This document shows, piece after piece, positions 23,821-34,740 of a DNA stretch of 64,000 bases. The notes beneath the pieces are model-generated. The model saw only the letters and a program-made list of their open reading frames with translations, did not search any database and was not told the origin of the DNA. This DNA is from Cycas panzhihuaensis (lineage: Eukaryota; Cycadophyta), in the NCBI GenBank assembly GCA_023213395.1, contig CM041465.1, forward strand, positions 104,353,741 to 104,417,740, in the 5' to 3' direction. The stretch's first letter is position 1. Every line of letters starts with the position of its first letter. The position numbers and the translations under genes were made by a program.

Positions 23821-24609
23821 CTAATTAGCCTCCTTGGCAGGATCTTCCTTTTTCTGGAACTCCTTCCTTTTGTAGCAATCCTTCTTGAGGTGACCAATCT
23901 TATTATAGTGCCAACACCTAAGCTTGCTCTTATTGCCTTCTGACTTTGACCTCAATGTATCGCTGGAGCTTTGTCCTCTATCAATTGTTTTACCCATTGT
24001 TGTCATAGCTTTTAGTATAGAGGTTTCAAGACTAGACTTCCTCTGCACTTCTTCCATCAACAAGGCACTCACAACAAAATCATATTCTAATTCATCTGTA
24101 GTGCTAAAACTAATTGAGGTGACAATATTATCCCAGGATTCTAGTAATGAGCATAACAAGGTAATAGCCTTGTCCTCATCCTTAATTTTCACATCGATAC
24201 TAGCCAACTGACAAATAAAAGTATTGAAAATATTTAAATGGTTAGTAATTTTTGTACCTTCCTTCATTCGTAATGAGTGCAGTTGCCTCTTTAAGTAGAT
24301 TTAATTCATTACTGATTTGCTTATATACAGGCCTTCCAATTGGGTCCATAATCTTACTATTGTCTAGTCCTCTGTGATGTTAAATAGAACTTCATCTGCC
24401 AAGCACAATCATATTGTGCTAAGAGCCTTTTTATCTAGATCATCCTATTTATCATCGTCCATCCCTACAGGTTTCTTCATTTTGCTTACAAGAGCTTTGT
24501 ACAAACCTTGTTGTACAAGAACATCATACGCTTTCAACTTCCACAACTTAAAGTTATTCTTGCCATTGAATTTCTCCACATTGAATTTTGCACTTGTCAG
24601 TTTCACCAT
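23821..24609 (-). pseudogene. Copia gag
   Basis: The ATG at 24609 gives MVKLTSAKFNVEKFNGKNNF, the usual copia gag start (KFNG.N). Stops follow: TAG after MDDDK, TGA after ALSTI, TAG after KSVMN. The downstream part is open at 24267-23821, with EDKAITLLCSLLESWDNIVT. A zinc knuckle CWHYNKIGHLKKDC has Tyr for the second Cys of C-x2-C-x4-H-x4-C, so the knuckle is damaged. Confidence 0.85.
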
Positions 24610-24667
24610 TTAGTGTATAGAGAGCTGACACCAAAACCTTCACAAACTCGTTGTAAAAATAAAAGTA

Positions 24668-24679
24668 GCTCTAATACCA
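24668..24679 (-). other. Copia primer binding site
   Basis: The - strand reads TGGTATTAGAGC, 2 bp from the 5' LTR. This differs by one base from TGGTATCAGAGC, the initiator-Met tRNA site of many plant elements. Confidence 0.85.
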
Positions 24680-24681
24680 CT

Positions 24682-25331
24682 TGTTGAGAAGATAAGGTCC
24701 AAACCCTTAAATCGCCACCAAGATCTTAATTATTCTTACAACTAGTTATAGGAATCAAAACTAAAATCTAACATGCAAGTTCTTAAACTAAAGATAAAAT
24801 AATAAAATGAACAAGAAAGACAAGCATCACATATACACCCGATATAACGTGGTAAAATCCTAGCAGTGTACTAGGAAAACATCCACATAGGAAAGGTATC
24901 GATCTTTATTCTCAAAGAATGGAGAAAATATATATAATCTATAGCAAAGTACTCAAAGCAAAAATAACCATCCACCCAACTCCTCACAATACATTGAACA
25001 CTATCAACATGATGAAAAATGACCTAAATTGGGTTATATGAGAGAGTTATACAAGGCACAAATCTTGACCATAAAATCTAGGGTATTTTGAGTGAATGGC
25101 CCTGATTCTCTTTACAATTTAATATACTTTCTAATGCTAAATTTTTTGGTCAGGGGCTATTGCCCCTAAAACCCCTCTTTGTGGGGGGCGTTCTACATCC
25201 CCCATACCCCCCTGGCCAAGGGGGACTCCCGCCCCCTTTGGAGCCCCTTGAGAAAGGTTTAGGGGGGGGAACTACACTACCAACCTGTCAAAATTTTAGC
25301 CTCCAAACCATTATTGTCACATTACCTAACA
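24682..25331 (-). repeat. Copia 5' LTR
   Basis: It begins TGTTGAGAAGATAAGG and ends TTACCTAACA on the + strand; next to it is the CTTAG duplication at 25332-25336. It pairs with 20012-20636. Confidence 0.92.
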
Positions 25332-26539
25332 CTTAGCACCTTGATGGATAGAGGTGTCAATCTGTAGTCCATAAAGGGGCATGCTCTTGATTGGACCATA
25401 GGATCAAAAGAAGGTGAAAGAGGAGGTAGGTAAGGTTGCCCAAATCCTCCTTAAGAGGTTTGGTTAAAGAGGGGATATTAACCTCCTCCCATTTGGTGAG
25501 AAGGAGCTAATCTTGCATTCAAAGGAATTTGCACAGGAATGGGTGGGTATAAGGGACCCATCCCTCCTTGGAAAAATGCCCCTTGTTAGAAAGAAGCTTG
25601 GGAAAAGGTGCCTTGGGAGGGGGCTTGTCCTCCTTGCAAAAGCGCAACATGAGGGGTGACATAGGAGGATGGAAAAGAGGGGTATATAACTAGGTTTTAC
25701 CCATATAGGCCGCCCATGGGTGGTGCGACCCCATACAGGTGCAAAGGGTCTGCCCCATAAACAGGAAGGGAGCTTCCCTTACCATGCCCCCACGATTGAG
25801 AAATATAACCTAGAGGCATATAAAGGGAAGGATCCCTAGGTTGAACTTAGGAGTGTGTGGTGGTGGGCCCTATGTAGCTAGAAGTAAGGGTGCATGCGGG
25901 TCTTCTAGATCTAACAGGTGGTGGATATACTATGGTTGGCAGAGGTGTAGTCTTTTGACTAGAAGGAGGCATGCTCATCCCAAGTTGGGGAGAGGACATA
26001 CCTTAGGTGGTCCCCAAAGAACATGGATAATGGGGAGAGGAAGATGAAGCAACCAACATGCTCATCGTGGGTAAGCGAGTTGAACGAGATGGACGAGGTA
26101 AGGAAAATATAGAGGAAGGAAGCGTAATACTCCATAAGATGCTCTCGAACCACTTAGTATGTGGTTGGAAGCGAGTGGCTTAGAAGCATTAGCTAAGGGT
26201 TTCGACAACATCCGTAGGAGGGGTATCCTCTTGATCATAAGAGGTAGAAGGGACCTCATATGAGGTGGACTCCATGGGGCAATCCTCATGAGAATCACCA
26301 CCAGGGTGGTAGAACTCTAAAGGAGAAGAGGCCTTTACTTCATGAGTAGAGAGGTGGTGAACTTATAGGTGTTCTTGATCACTCAGATAAAAGATAGTGT
26401 CATCACCCTCCTGGGTGGGCCCTTGGAAAGAGGTAGAAGACTCATGTGATTCGAATGCGTAGGCATGATATGCCCAATATGAAGGGAATCCCTCCATAGT
26501 CGAATCAGAATCTAACAAAGGAAGATAGTGATAAGAAGG
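25332..26539 (-). pseudogene. E2 gag, 5' portion
   Basis: Beyond the copia element the - strand resumes gag. It holds the Pro/Gly/Tyr-rich N-terminal region that E1 has at 29383-30480. The clearest track is at 26534-26363: TMEGFPSYWAYHAYAFESHE, matching E1 TMEGYPSDWAYHAMTSGTQE. Several stops and frameshifts are present. At 26539 it is cut by E1; the first codons are at 43141-43091. Confidence 0.8.
26535..26539 (+). repeat. Target duplication GAAGG, left (E1)
   Basis: GAAGG at 26535-26539 is repeated exactly at 43086-43090, flanking E1. Confidence 0.92.
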
Positions 26540-29107
26540 TGTTTCCCAGCTACTGGGAATGGACTCGAGACACATCGACGCAGGTTTGTTCAGGTATATT
26601 CTCTTATCCTTCTTGCCTTGGTTTGATTAAGGTTATTTAAAGTAGATTGCTTGACATATGCCTGCCTACACGCATTGCTTGTCTGCTTGCTCATAATGCA
26701 TGTGCCTAACGGCACGCCTTCAGCCTATGACAACTCACAATGGGCATTCTCAAATAATGTTACACCCCGTATGGTGTACAGTCACCCATGATATCTCCAA
26801 AGTTTCCCAGGATTGTTTCTGCCAGTTTACTTGCTCATGCTGCGACATGTTGTCTGCGTTGCCATCCTTTCTAAGTCAAACTCAATCCTTAGTTAGGACT
26901 TTTTGGGTTATTTTGGGGACTTGCCCACTGCCTAGGCATTCCCTCAGCTGATTTAACTCATGATTAGCTTCTGTGTTTGCCTCAAAAACCTGATTTTGCT
27001 GCTTGTTTTTCTTTTTTTTTAGTTTCAGGCTGATACCGCAGTAAACTAAGCGATCACAGAGTTTGCAGCATGGCAGAATTTGCCGCAGCAATCGCTTGAA
27101 ATTTAAAAAAAGAGAACCACGCGACAGTTTCCGTTTTTTTCATGAAACTGCCGTGTGGCTTCGCTCGATTGGAGGAGCCCTGACATCCCCAACGTTCACC
27201 TGCTGTGAACAGGGGATAAAGGGATTTTTCCTCCCCATTTTCAGGACTTTTGGCCCATTTTTCAAACTCCCAAGAGAATTCTCCAAAGGACTGAACACAG
27301 GAAAATGTATGTAAGACACAACCACTTCATGCACAAAGAATCGAGGAGGGTGAACCAGTCGCCATCGTTGGATTTTGCAGGCCACATCGCCCTTACTACT
27401 CTCCACAGCTAGCTTTATTCCCCTTGCAGCTGCTCAGAGATTCAAGGGACTCCTTCAACCAAGAAGCCGCCCTAAAGACTTACTTCACAGCTCCAACTTT
27501 GCAGGGAGCCTCTTGCATTCGAACCTCAGCAGGAAATGCTCATAACTAGCCCTTGTTTGGCCTCCATTTCTGCTGTCCCAAGTGGCAAAAATCATACTTA
27601 GTCTCTCTACATAAGGTACCCCTTAGTTTTCACTTGCAATTTCTTGTTTGTTTGTACTTACACTTCCTTTTCCTTTTTACATGTAATCCCTTATCTATAT
27701 TTGCAATTTTCTTGTTTTTACCAACAAGAAGTCCATTCATTTCTCCTGTTTTCTCTCTTTTACTTCTAAATGAAAGTGATCACCATTAGCCATAGCTACC
27801 CTGTAGTGCTATCTTGAACCAAAGCCACTCTCCTGGTATTTTTCCCTGGAGCCCCTCCATTTTCTCCAAGGCCCTCCTTTACTCTTTCCTTAGTCAGCCA
27901 GTGCAAGGGCATATACATGAGGATTCAAGGGAGGTAGGCGGGGTTCCATCCCCCATTGCCGTCCTTCTCCCCAAGGGTTCCGTCCCTTGTCCTCTTCCCC
28001 TTGCCATACATGCTTTCTCAAGGAACGAGTCAAGGAGGTCTAGGGGACTTTGGCCAGGGCATCCCGACCGGTTTGAGATAGTCCACATCCACCTTGTTAC
28101 CACCCGGTGTTTCTTTCCCGAGTTCTTTGGAGACCTCCCGTGGGTGAGTTAGCCATCCCGAGGCTATACTCAGTTCTATTTCGTGTGTTTGTGATATCCG
28201 TCAGTGTGAGAGTTTCTTGCACATTTTTATTTCGTTTTGCTACATTCTAATGTATAGCTTAGTTTATTTAGTTTAGTTGATTTCAGTTTACGTATACATA
28301 CATATATCTCCTGGAGTATTTTGTAGCCTCTCTTTCGAGAGGAAGGTGCTTTTCATGCTTGTTTGCAGGATCGTGTTGGTGGAAGTGGTGCGTGAGGTGG
28401 ACCCGCTGCCGGTTAGCTTTCACATGGTATTTCTCTTCTTTAGTTTCGAGTTTCTTTTTTCGTCCTTTCGTTTCATTTAGTTTCGCATGCTCAAGGGGAG
28501 GTAAGTGAACACCCTTTCCACCGTCGACTGACGTTACATGCGTGGAGAAAGGAGAAAGAGGGAGCGGAACCTAGCGAGATTAGCCGTACTTCTACTCGAA
28601 TGCCAGATCCAGGTATTCCTCTCGTTTCTTTCGTGTTTCCTTTAATGCTATTTTTATCTTTCCGCATTTGCCTGAACTGATAAGAAAGGATAAAAGAACA
28701 TAAAGAAAAAGGGGGAAAATAATCTTTTCTTTGCATTTGCTTTCTTGCACTATTTTCTTGCTATACATAGCATAGGTGTAGAAAGCCTAATTATACTGTA
28801 CCCTTCAGCCATACCTTGCACCACATCCGTTTGCACATTAGATTAGTTGCCCCTTCGTTACCTTCTCATTACCTTGAGAAGCCGCAATGTGCAAGGCTTT
28901 CCTTTCCTTCCCGGCCATCCGAAGGGTAGGAAGGCCCTATTTTTGCACAGCTACCTAGAAGCAACCAGGCACCTTGCAGTCCCGAACCCACGCTTTGGCG
29001 CACGGACGTCCTGCAAGGTGAGATCCTCGCTGCCTAGCCTAGTTAGTGTAGTGCTTTTCATATCCCTTTATTAGACGTAGGATCACCGCCCCGTAGCGAG
29101 CATTTCA
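26540..29107 (+). repeat. E1 5' LTR (short type, 2568 bp)
   Basis: It begins TGTTTCCCAGCTACTGGG and ends GAGCATTTCA. It pairs with the 3' LTR and with the E3 LTR. Open frames at 27814-28152 and 28277-28480 recur in the 3' LTR and partly in E3, but only as LTR identity; no domain is seen in them. The promoter and RNA start cannot be placed with confidence; a TACATATATCTCC track at about 28300 is kept in all three LTRs. Confidence 0.95.
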
Positions 29108-29108
29108 C

Positions 29109-29127
29109 TGGCGACCATACTGGGGAC
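29109..29127 (+). other. E1 primer binding site
   Basis: TGGCGACCATACTGGGGAC starts 1 bp after the 5' LTR. It is identical in E3 (62860), has one change in E2 (43279-43297) and two in E4 (55138). TGGCGAC...CTGGGGA resembles sites complementary to Arg tRNA reported for Tat/Ogre elements; the exact tRNA is not certain. Confidence 0.85.
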
Positions 29128-29292
29128 TACCAGCAAGGGAGCTAAATTCGCTTCCCCCTCTTGTTGGTGTTCTTGCCTCTAGGTAGTTTTGTATTCCGTG
29201 TTTTCAGTTGGGCAACCCCCAACGTGCACGCTTCACTTTCTTTCTTCTCTGCTCTTTTCTGTTTCCTCTAACAATGCTCGCAAAGGCGTTGC
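29128..29292 (+). other. E1 untranslated leader
   Basis: The leader between primer site and gag is conserved with E2 (43278-43142), E4 (55157-55303) and E3 (62879-63039). A start at 29273 in another frame is not kept in the other copies. Confidence 0.5.
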
Positions 29293-31640
29293 ATGCGACG
29301 TTTCTCGTGTTGCTTGCAAGGTTTGCCACTGTTGTTAGAGGATCAATCACCTCGTTCCCTTCCATCGTCAAACCACGTTTTGACAATGGAAGGTTACCCG
29401 TCCGATTGGGCTTACCATGCCATGACCTCGGGAACTCAAGAGTTCCCCACATCTATTCCAGAATCAGCCCATGAGGGCAATGATTCCATCTACTATCCAG
29501 ATGACCATTTCCATCCTGTTGACTTTCGCCCTTCTGCTCATGCAGTGGAAGATTCAGCTCCTCATGAGACTCACCATCCCACGGGTGAGCCTTATGAGGA
29601 GCATCCTGAGGGATCCCCTACTTTTGAGATCCCGTCGACTTTGTATGGCTACGAGGATACCCCTCCCGCCGACGTAGTCGAGGTGCTTAGCGAATATTTC
29701 TGAGCAACTTGCCGTCAGCCGCATCCTAGATGGTTTGAAGAAGTGTTGCGCAACGTAGCATCTTCCTCATCCATCCCCGCGCCTTCTACAATGATTGATA
29801 CCTCTACCCACACACACTGCCCCATGTCATGCCGTGGTCTACCGGCACAGTAGCAAGCGTTGCGCCACCCGTTTCTAGCCGTGGTCCTACCTCTTCAAGA
29901 CCCGCTCGTGGCATGTCCTTTCCCCAACTCAGGGTCAGCATGCCACTCCTGAGTTAAACGCAAGCGCCACCTTCGAATGTGGCACATGCGTTCCCTAGTA
30001 GGTCTCAGGGTCCTACTAGCGCTGCCGCCATTAACTATGTAGGACCTGCTCCTACATACGTTCCAAACTCTGCTGGTGGTCCTTCCCTTTATGTGCCCCC
30101 AGGTTACACGTCTCAACCGTGGGGGCAAGTTAGGGGAAACCATCTCCCTATTTATGGGGTGGACCTGTTGCACCCATATGGGGTTGCGCCACCTACGGGT
30201 AGCCCCTATGGGCAAAACCTGGTTCCTCACCCTGCGTTTCCGTCATCTAGCGCAACTCCCATTGCTGCGTTATCGCAAGGGAGTATACCTCCTCTCCAGA
30301 GCGTCTACCTGCAACTCCCTTTCCAACAAGGGGTGTTCTCCCAAGGAGGGATGGGTTTACCACCCCCATCCATTCCTTTGCTGGTCGTCAATCCATTAGC
30401 CCAAGCAAGGACACGTCCTTTCGTGGACTATAGGTCGACGCCATTATCTGTTGAGGCACTAAGGACTAACCTGCCACCTCACCCTCCTGAAGTTCCCAAA
30501 TTTGATGGAACTTCGTCGCAAGACCCAACCGAGCATGTACGCAGCTTCTCTATGGTGTGCATCAATTATTGGGCTTACGACCATATCCTTATGAAGCTAT
30601 TTTCGCGGTCCTTGCAGGACGATGCCCTCAAGTGGTTTTACCACCTTCTTGCTCATTCGATCTCTTCGTTCCAGCAATTGGTGGATGAGTTCGTCAATTA
30701 TTTTGGCGTGGCCTGCCCATTTGAAAGCAGAATGAAGGCGCTTCTGTCGCTTAAACAAGGTCACGACGAGATGAATCATGACTTTGTACGACGCTTTCAT
30801 GATCTTCTTCACTCCACTAAGGCCACGCTGCCTGAGGAGTTGAAGCGAGATCTCTTCGTCAACGCAATTCGCCCCAAGGTGCATGTAGAAGTCCTCAAGA
30901 TGGGGGCAACTACATGTGACTCTGCGATCACGAGGTGTTTGGCGTTGGAGGCCATTGAGATCCAAGCTGGGCTCAAGAAACCTCCTAAGCCCTCGCAATG
31001 TCGAGAGGTGCCTCCTCCAGCAAAGGAAACCAAACCTTCACAGCCTGCTAGGTCTGCCTCTCATCTGACTGAGAGGACCCTAGATCCTCTTACCTCCGCG
31101 ATTTGCTCATTTGAGCGAACGATGAAGGAGCTAAAACTCCAACCTCCTTCGTCGCCAACCTCTTATAAACCTGTTCAGCAAGCTTCTCACGCGATGCCCC
31201 CCAAAGGGGGTAACACCCAGCCTTCTCAAGCAAGGAGGACCGATCCTCCCCTTGAGAAGAGGTGGTGTTCCATCCACGGGGAGTGTTTCCATGACGATTC
31301 GCGTTGCCGGGCACATCACCCATGCGACGCCCCGCCGCGCGATTTGTCCCCTAGGCGAGCATCGAGGCCTAACCTCGATCAACCTGTTCATAGGGACTCG
31401 TTCCCCAAGCATGGGGAACGTGGTCGGGTTGTTCATCAAAGGAACAATCAGAATCAGGATAGATCTCCCAATCCTCGCCCTTCGCATGGTAGAGGGAAGG
31501 GTGTGCGAAGGTCACTTTCCCCTTCGCGCTCCCCTGACCGCCGTGCTCCATCACCCTCGCATTCCCGCAACAAGGGAAAGAAGGTGATCCAAATGCTTGA
31601 GACCACTCCTCTTTACGCTTTGACCCGGTCTCAAGCCGCG
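29293..31640 (+). pseudogene. E1 gag (one stop and one frameshift)
   Basis: The start is ATG 29293 (MRRFSCCLQGLPLLLEDQ), conserved in E3 (63040) and E4 (55304). The frame stops at TGA 29701-29703, where E3 has CGA. A frameshift near 29810-29980 moves it to the frame running 29979-31907. Seen in order: a Pro/Gly/Tyr-rich N region (to about 30400), the capsid core (about 30490-31000; FQQLVDEFVNYFGVACPFES, RRFHDLLHSTKATLPEELKR), a zinc-knuckle-like C-x2-H-x4-H-x4-C (31266-31307), and a basic Arg/Ser/Pro-rich tail. The first part is poorly conserved in other families; the core is typical plant gypsy gag. Confidence 0.9.
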
Positions 31641-32400
31641 AAGGAGGTAATAGGTGCCTCCGCATCTACCTCGCAGCTCGATCCCCCTTCGGAAGCTACT
31701 CCTCCGGAGATTCCTGCGCTTCCCAAGAGTATTCCCGTCTGCCCCGGTCGATTCGACTTTAGGAGAGCCCTTACCCAACCCACAGGGAGGGGTAAGCCTT
31801 TCTCCGCATCAAGAGCTTCACCGTGGTCGCCGGATGTCCATCATGGACGTCTTGAGAAGTTGCCCGGAGCAACAAGCGCTCCTCTTGGAAGCTCTTGGAT
31901 CGAATGACGCGTCCGTTCATGCCTTGGGTACAACCCCAAGCAACGAACCCATTATCTCCTTCGATCCTAGAGATCTTCTCGCTTCTAGTGGAAGGGAATG
32001 CCAATGGAATTTCCCTTTCACTATTACTATAGATACTCCCGATCAGACGCTATGAGAACTGTGGACAACGGTTCTTCCGTCAACGCCATGCCCTTGCGCG
32101 TTATGCAAGAGCTTGGCGTCTCTGCCTTAGAACCGGTTCCATGGCGTTGTCAGGGTTATGACGGTAGCGAGAAGACTCCCTTAGGATCTGTGTCGATACC
32201 CCTTACCCTCGAGGACAAGATCGTGCCATCGACATCGTCCTCGATGTTGATGTTGATTACAACTTGCTTCTGGGTCGACCATGGCTTGACCAAATGGGAG
32301 CTATGTGTTCCACCCGTTGGGGGCAACTTAAATTTGTCCATAATGGACAAATGAAAGTTGTCTTCCGCGAGCAATCGCTCGCCAAACCAGCTAGGCCTTC
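31641..32400 (+). pseudogene. E1 aspartic protease (frameshifted)
   Basis: The frame moves from 29979's frame to that of 31654 near 31800-31860 (SIMDVLRSCPEQQALLLEAL), then at about 32050 to another (VDNGSSVNAMPLRVMQELGV), then near 32260 to a third (LLGRPWLDQMGAM). The active-site box at 32064-32072 is D-N-G. The LLGRPWLD track is the conserved C-terminal end of retropepsins. Three shifts mean no functional protease from this copy as read; E4 keeps the whole domain in one frame (57865-58428). Confidence 0.85.
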
Positions 32401-33381
32401 CGCCCAAGTAAGCCATGGCCATACGAAGGGAAACAAACGCCCTTCCGACCATGCCTCGGCTTGCTCCATTGGAATCCCTGATTCCTCTTACCAAGAAGAA
32501 GATCCCATACCTTCTTCTCCTGGTCTGATGCATTTTGCTCCTATTGGTATCAGGAGCTATGGGTATCTTGCCATGTTTGATGACGACGGATCCCATAGTG
32601 AGGACGAGGATTGTCCTCACCTAGTCTCGTTCCTACGCACCAGTGTAGGGCGTCTTCCTAGCCCTAGGCTCCCTCCTAGGGCCTCTTTTGTTGTAGAGCT
32701 GGGTCATTTTCACATGTCACATGACATTGCGCATGTTGATCATCGCGTTCCTGGCTCTTCCATCCCGCCACCTCGTAGGCGACGATGTTGAGAGTTTCTG
32801 TCTTACTTTTTACGAGGGACCTCTCCATGACTCTCCTTCGGAGTCCCTTAGGGATGATGGGTAGTTTTCAGGCCATACCAGTCCTATCGCTCCCACGCTA
32901 TCCCGCGCCTTGTCCATTCGAAGTCAGGTCATCCATGGGGTGGACTACTTCGAAGATGACAAGGCTTTACTGGAACACTTAGCTGGTTCCATGCCAAGTT
33001 TGCCTCCTGGTCACCACCAGCTTGGCCACCAGAAGGTCTTAGCGATTGGGTCCCCATTAGCCGACCCAAGCCCCTCTTCCATTTCCTCGCTTCTGATTGA
33101 TCTCGCCCCTCTCCATTTCGAGGAGGGGAATGCCATGTACATGGGGGCAACCCAGGACATAGTCCTTGCCCCGGACAAGGTCATCAAGGTAGGAGCGGAA
33201 TGTACCCCTGATGAAATGGGGGAATACACCCTCTTGTTCCGGGAGTTCCACGATGTATTCACGTGGGACTACTCAGACATGCAGGGCATTGACCCCTCCA
33301 TCATCACGCATAACCTTACGACACTTGCCCGCGTCGCCGAAGCAGCGCCCCCTTCACCCGAAGCTTTCAGCTACTATTAAG
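32401..33381 (+). pseudogene. E1 linker between protease and RT
   Basis: Two readable parts: 32401-32791 (acidic and Ser/Pro-rich, ending at TGA) and 32910-33360 (VIHGVDYFEDDKALLEHLAG to FREFHDVFTWDYSDMQGIDP). The last track, with FTW.Y.DM.GIDP, is the conserved lead-in to plant gypsy RT. The frame is lost at about 33330-33370. No separate domain is recognised in the first part. Confidence 0.75.
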
Positions 33382-34135
33382 ATGGAAGTTAAAAAGCTTC
33401 TGGAGGCGGGACTCATTTCCTCCATCGATTACCCCAAGTGGGTATCGAATATCGTTCCCGTTGCTAAGAAGAATGGGACCATTCATATTTGTGTCGATTT
33501 TCGCGACACAAATAACGCTTGTCCTAAGGACAATTTTCCTCTTCCTTTCATCGATCAAATAATCGATCGTACGGCCGGATTCGAAGTTATGTCCTTGATG
33601 GACGACTTCTCTGGCTATAACCAGATCCAGATTTCTCCCAAAGACCGTCATAAGACGGCCTTCACTACGCCATGGGGTACCTTTGCCTACAAGGCAATGC
33701 CCTTTGGTCTTAAGAATGTAGGGGCTACTTATCAAAGAGCCATGCATTTTATCTTCCACGACCTCATCAACAATACGTTGGAGGTCTTCATGGATGATAT
33801 GATGGGCCTCTCTCGTACCAGAGCCCATCATCCCTCCGACCTATGCACCATCTTCACAAGATGCCACAAGTACCATGTTAGTCTGAACCCGTTGAAATGC
33901 GTGTTTGCTGTTACCTCCGATAAACTCTTAGGTTTCCTCGTGTCCCAACAAGGAATCCAGATCGATCCGGAAAAAGTCAAGGCAATCCTTGACATGCCGC
34001 TGCCTAGGACCCAATGACAAATTAAGTCGTTCCTAGGCAGGCTTGGTTTCTTGATGCATTTTTTGGAAGATTTCGCCATAAACGCCAAGCCTCTCACGAA
34101 CCTATTGAAGAAAGGAGCCCCTTTTGTCTAGTCGG
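33382..34135 (+). pseudogene. E1 reverse transcriptase (FMDD)
   Basis: From MEVKKLLEAGLISSIDYPKW the frame is open to TGA 34015. Seen in order: KKNGTIHICVDFRDTNNACP, FPLPFIDQIID, MDDFSGYNQIQ (first catalytic Asp), TPWGTFAYKAMPFGLKN, then EVFMDDMMGLS (FMDD at 33787-33798). Most Tat elements have YVDD here. After the TGA the connection QIKSFLGRLGFL...NLLKKGAPFV continues in frame to a TAG where Trp is expected (about 34129). It is membrane-free and would act in the virus-like particle. Confidence 0.92.
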
Positions 34136-34740
34136 ACAAGACCCAAAAGGCCTTCGTAGGACTCAAGGAAGCTCTCGTTTCCACCCCTACGCTGGCACCT
34201 CCTCACTTTGATAGGCCCTTCATCCTATACACCTCGGTGACCGACGAATCCCTGGGCGCAATGCTCGCACAGGAGGACGATTCGGGAACCGAGAGGGCCA
34301 TTTATTTCATCAGTTGCACTCTCGTTGCCGCTAAATTAAACTATCCCCCCGCCGAAAAGGAATGCCTCTCCTTGGTCCATGCGACTAAGAAATTTCAGCA
34401 TTACTTGCTCGGTAATACAACCAAGGTGATCGTTCAATCTGATCCCTTGCGTTATTGACTTACCCGTTCGGATTTGACAGGTAGGACGGGACGTTGGGCC
34501 ATCCTGCTTCAAGAATTCGACTTGCAGGTTGCCAACAGGAAGTCGAAGAAGGGAATGATAGTAGTAGAGCAATTAGTCGATGCTGCCATTCCCAATGCGA
34601 ACGGCGTTCCCGTTGACGACTCTTTCCCGGACGAGTCCATTATGACCGTCCAGGATGTTCCTCCTCACCCACTCGCCGATAGTGAGTGGTATGGCGACAT
34701 TGTGTGATATCTGACTCAGCAAGAATATCGCCCTGAAGCT
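34136..34740 (+). pseudogene. E1 gypsy-type RNase H
   Basis: Same frame as RT. The domain shows TSVTDESLGAMLAQED (Asp), AEKECLSLVHATKKFQHYLL (Glu) and VIVQSDPLRY (Asp), then a TGA at 34456 where E2 has Leu. The tether continues as RTGRWAILLQEFDLQV and ends at TGA 34705-34707, probably once CGA (RYL). No archaeal-type RNase H lies between this domain and integrase, unlike many Tat elements. Confidence 0.88.

Larger units (their letters stand above)
20012..25331 (-). mobile_element. Ty1/copia retrotransposon inserted in E2 gag
   Basis: It is a complete but decayed copia element: LTRs at 20012-20636 and 24682-25331, initiator-Met type primer site next to the right LTR, polypurine tract next to the left LTR, and a gag-pol read on the - strand in the order gag, protease, integrase, RT, RNase H. 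Integrase before RT marks copia. Gag and pol motifs look most like the Tork/Tnt1 type, which is a tentative placing. The LTRs differ at about one base in ten by eye. Many in-frame TAG/TGA stops and a lost catalytic Glu make it non-autonomous. Confidence 0.92.

Noticed and set aside
27814-28152. Open frame recurring at 41792-42124 and partly at 61611-61814
   Set aside because: It recurs only because these are copies of one LTR. It has no domain and differs by frame-neutral and frame-breaking changes alike.
31131-31487. Overlapping open frames on the - strand of E1 gag
   Set aside because: They lie opposite the Arg/Ser/Pro-rich gag tail and are composition shadows, not kept in E4.
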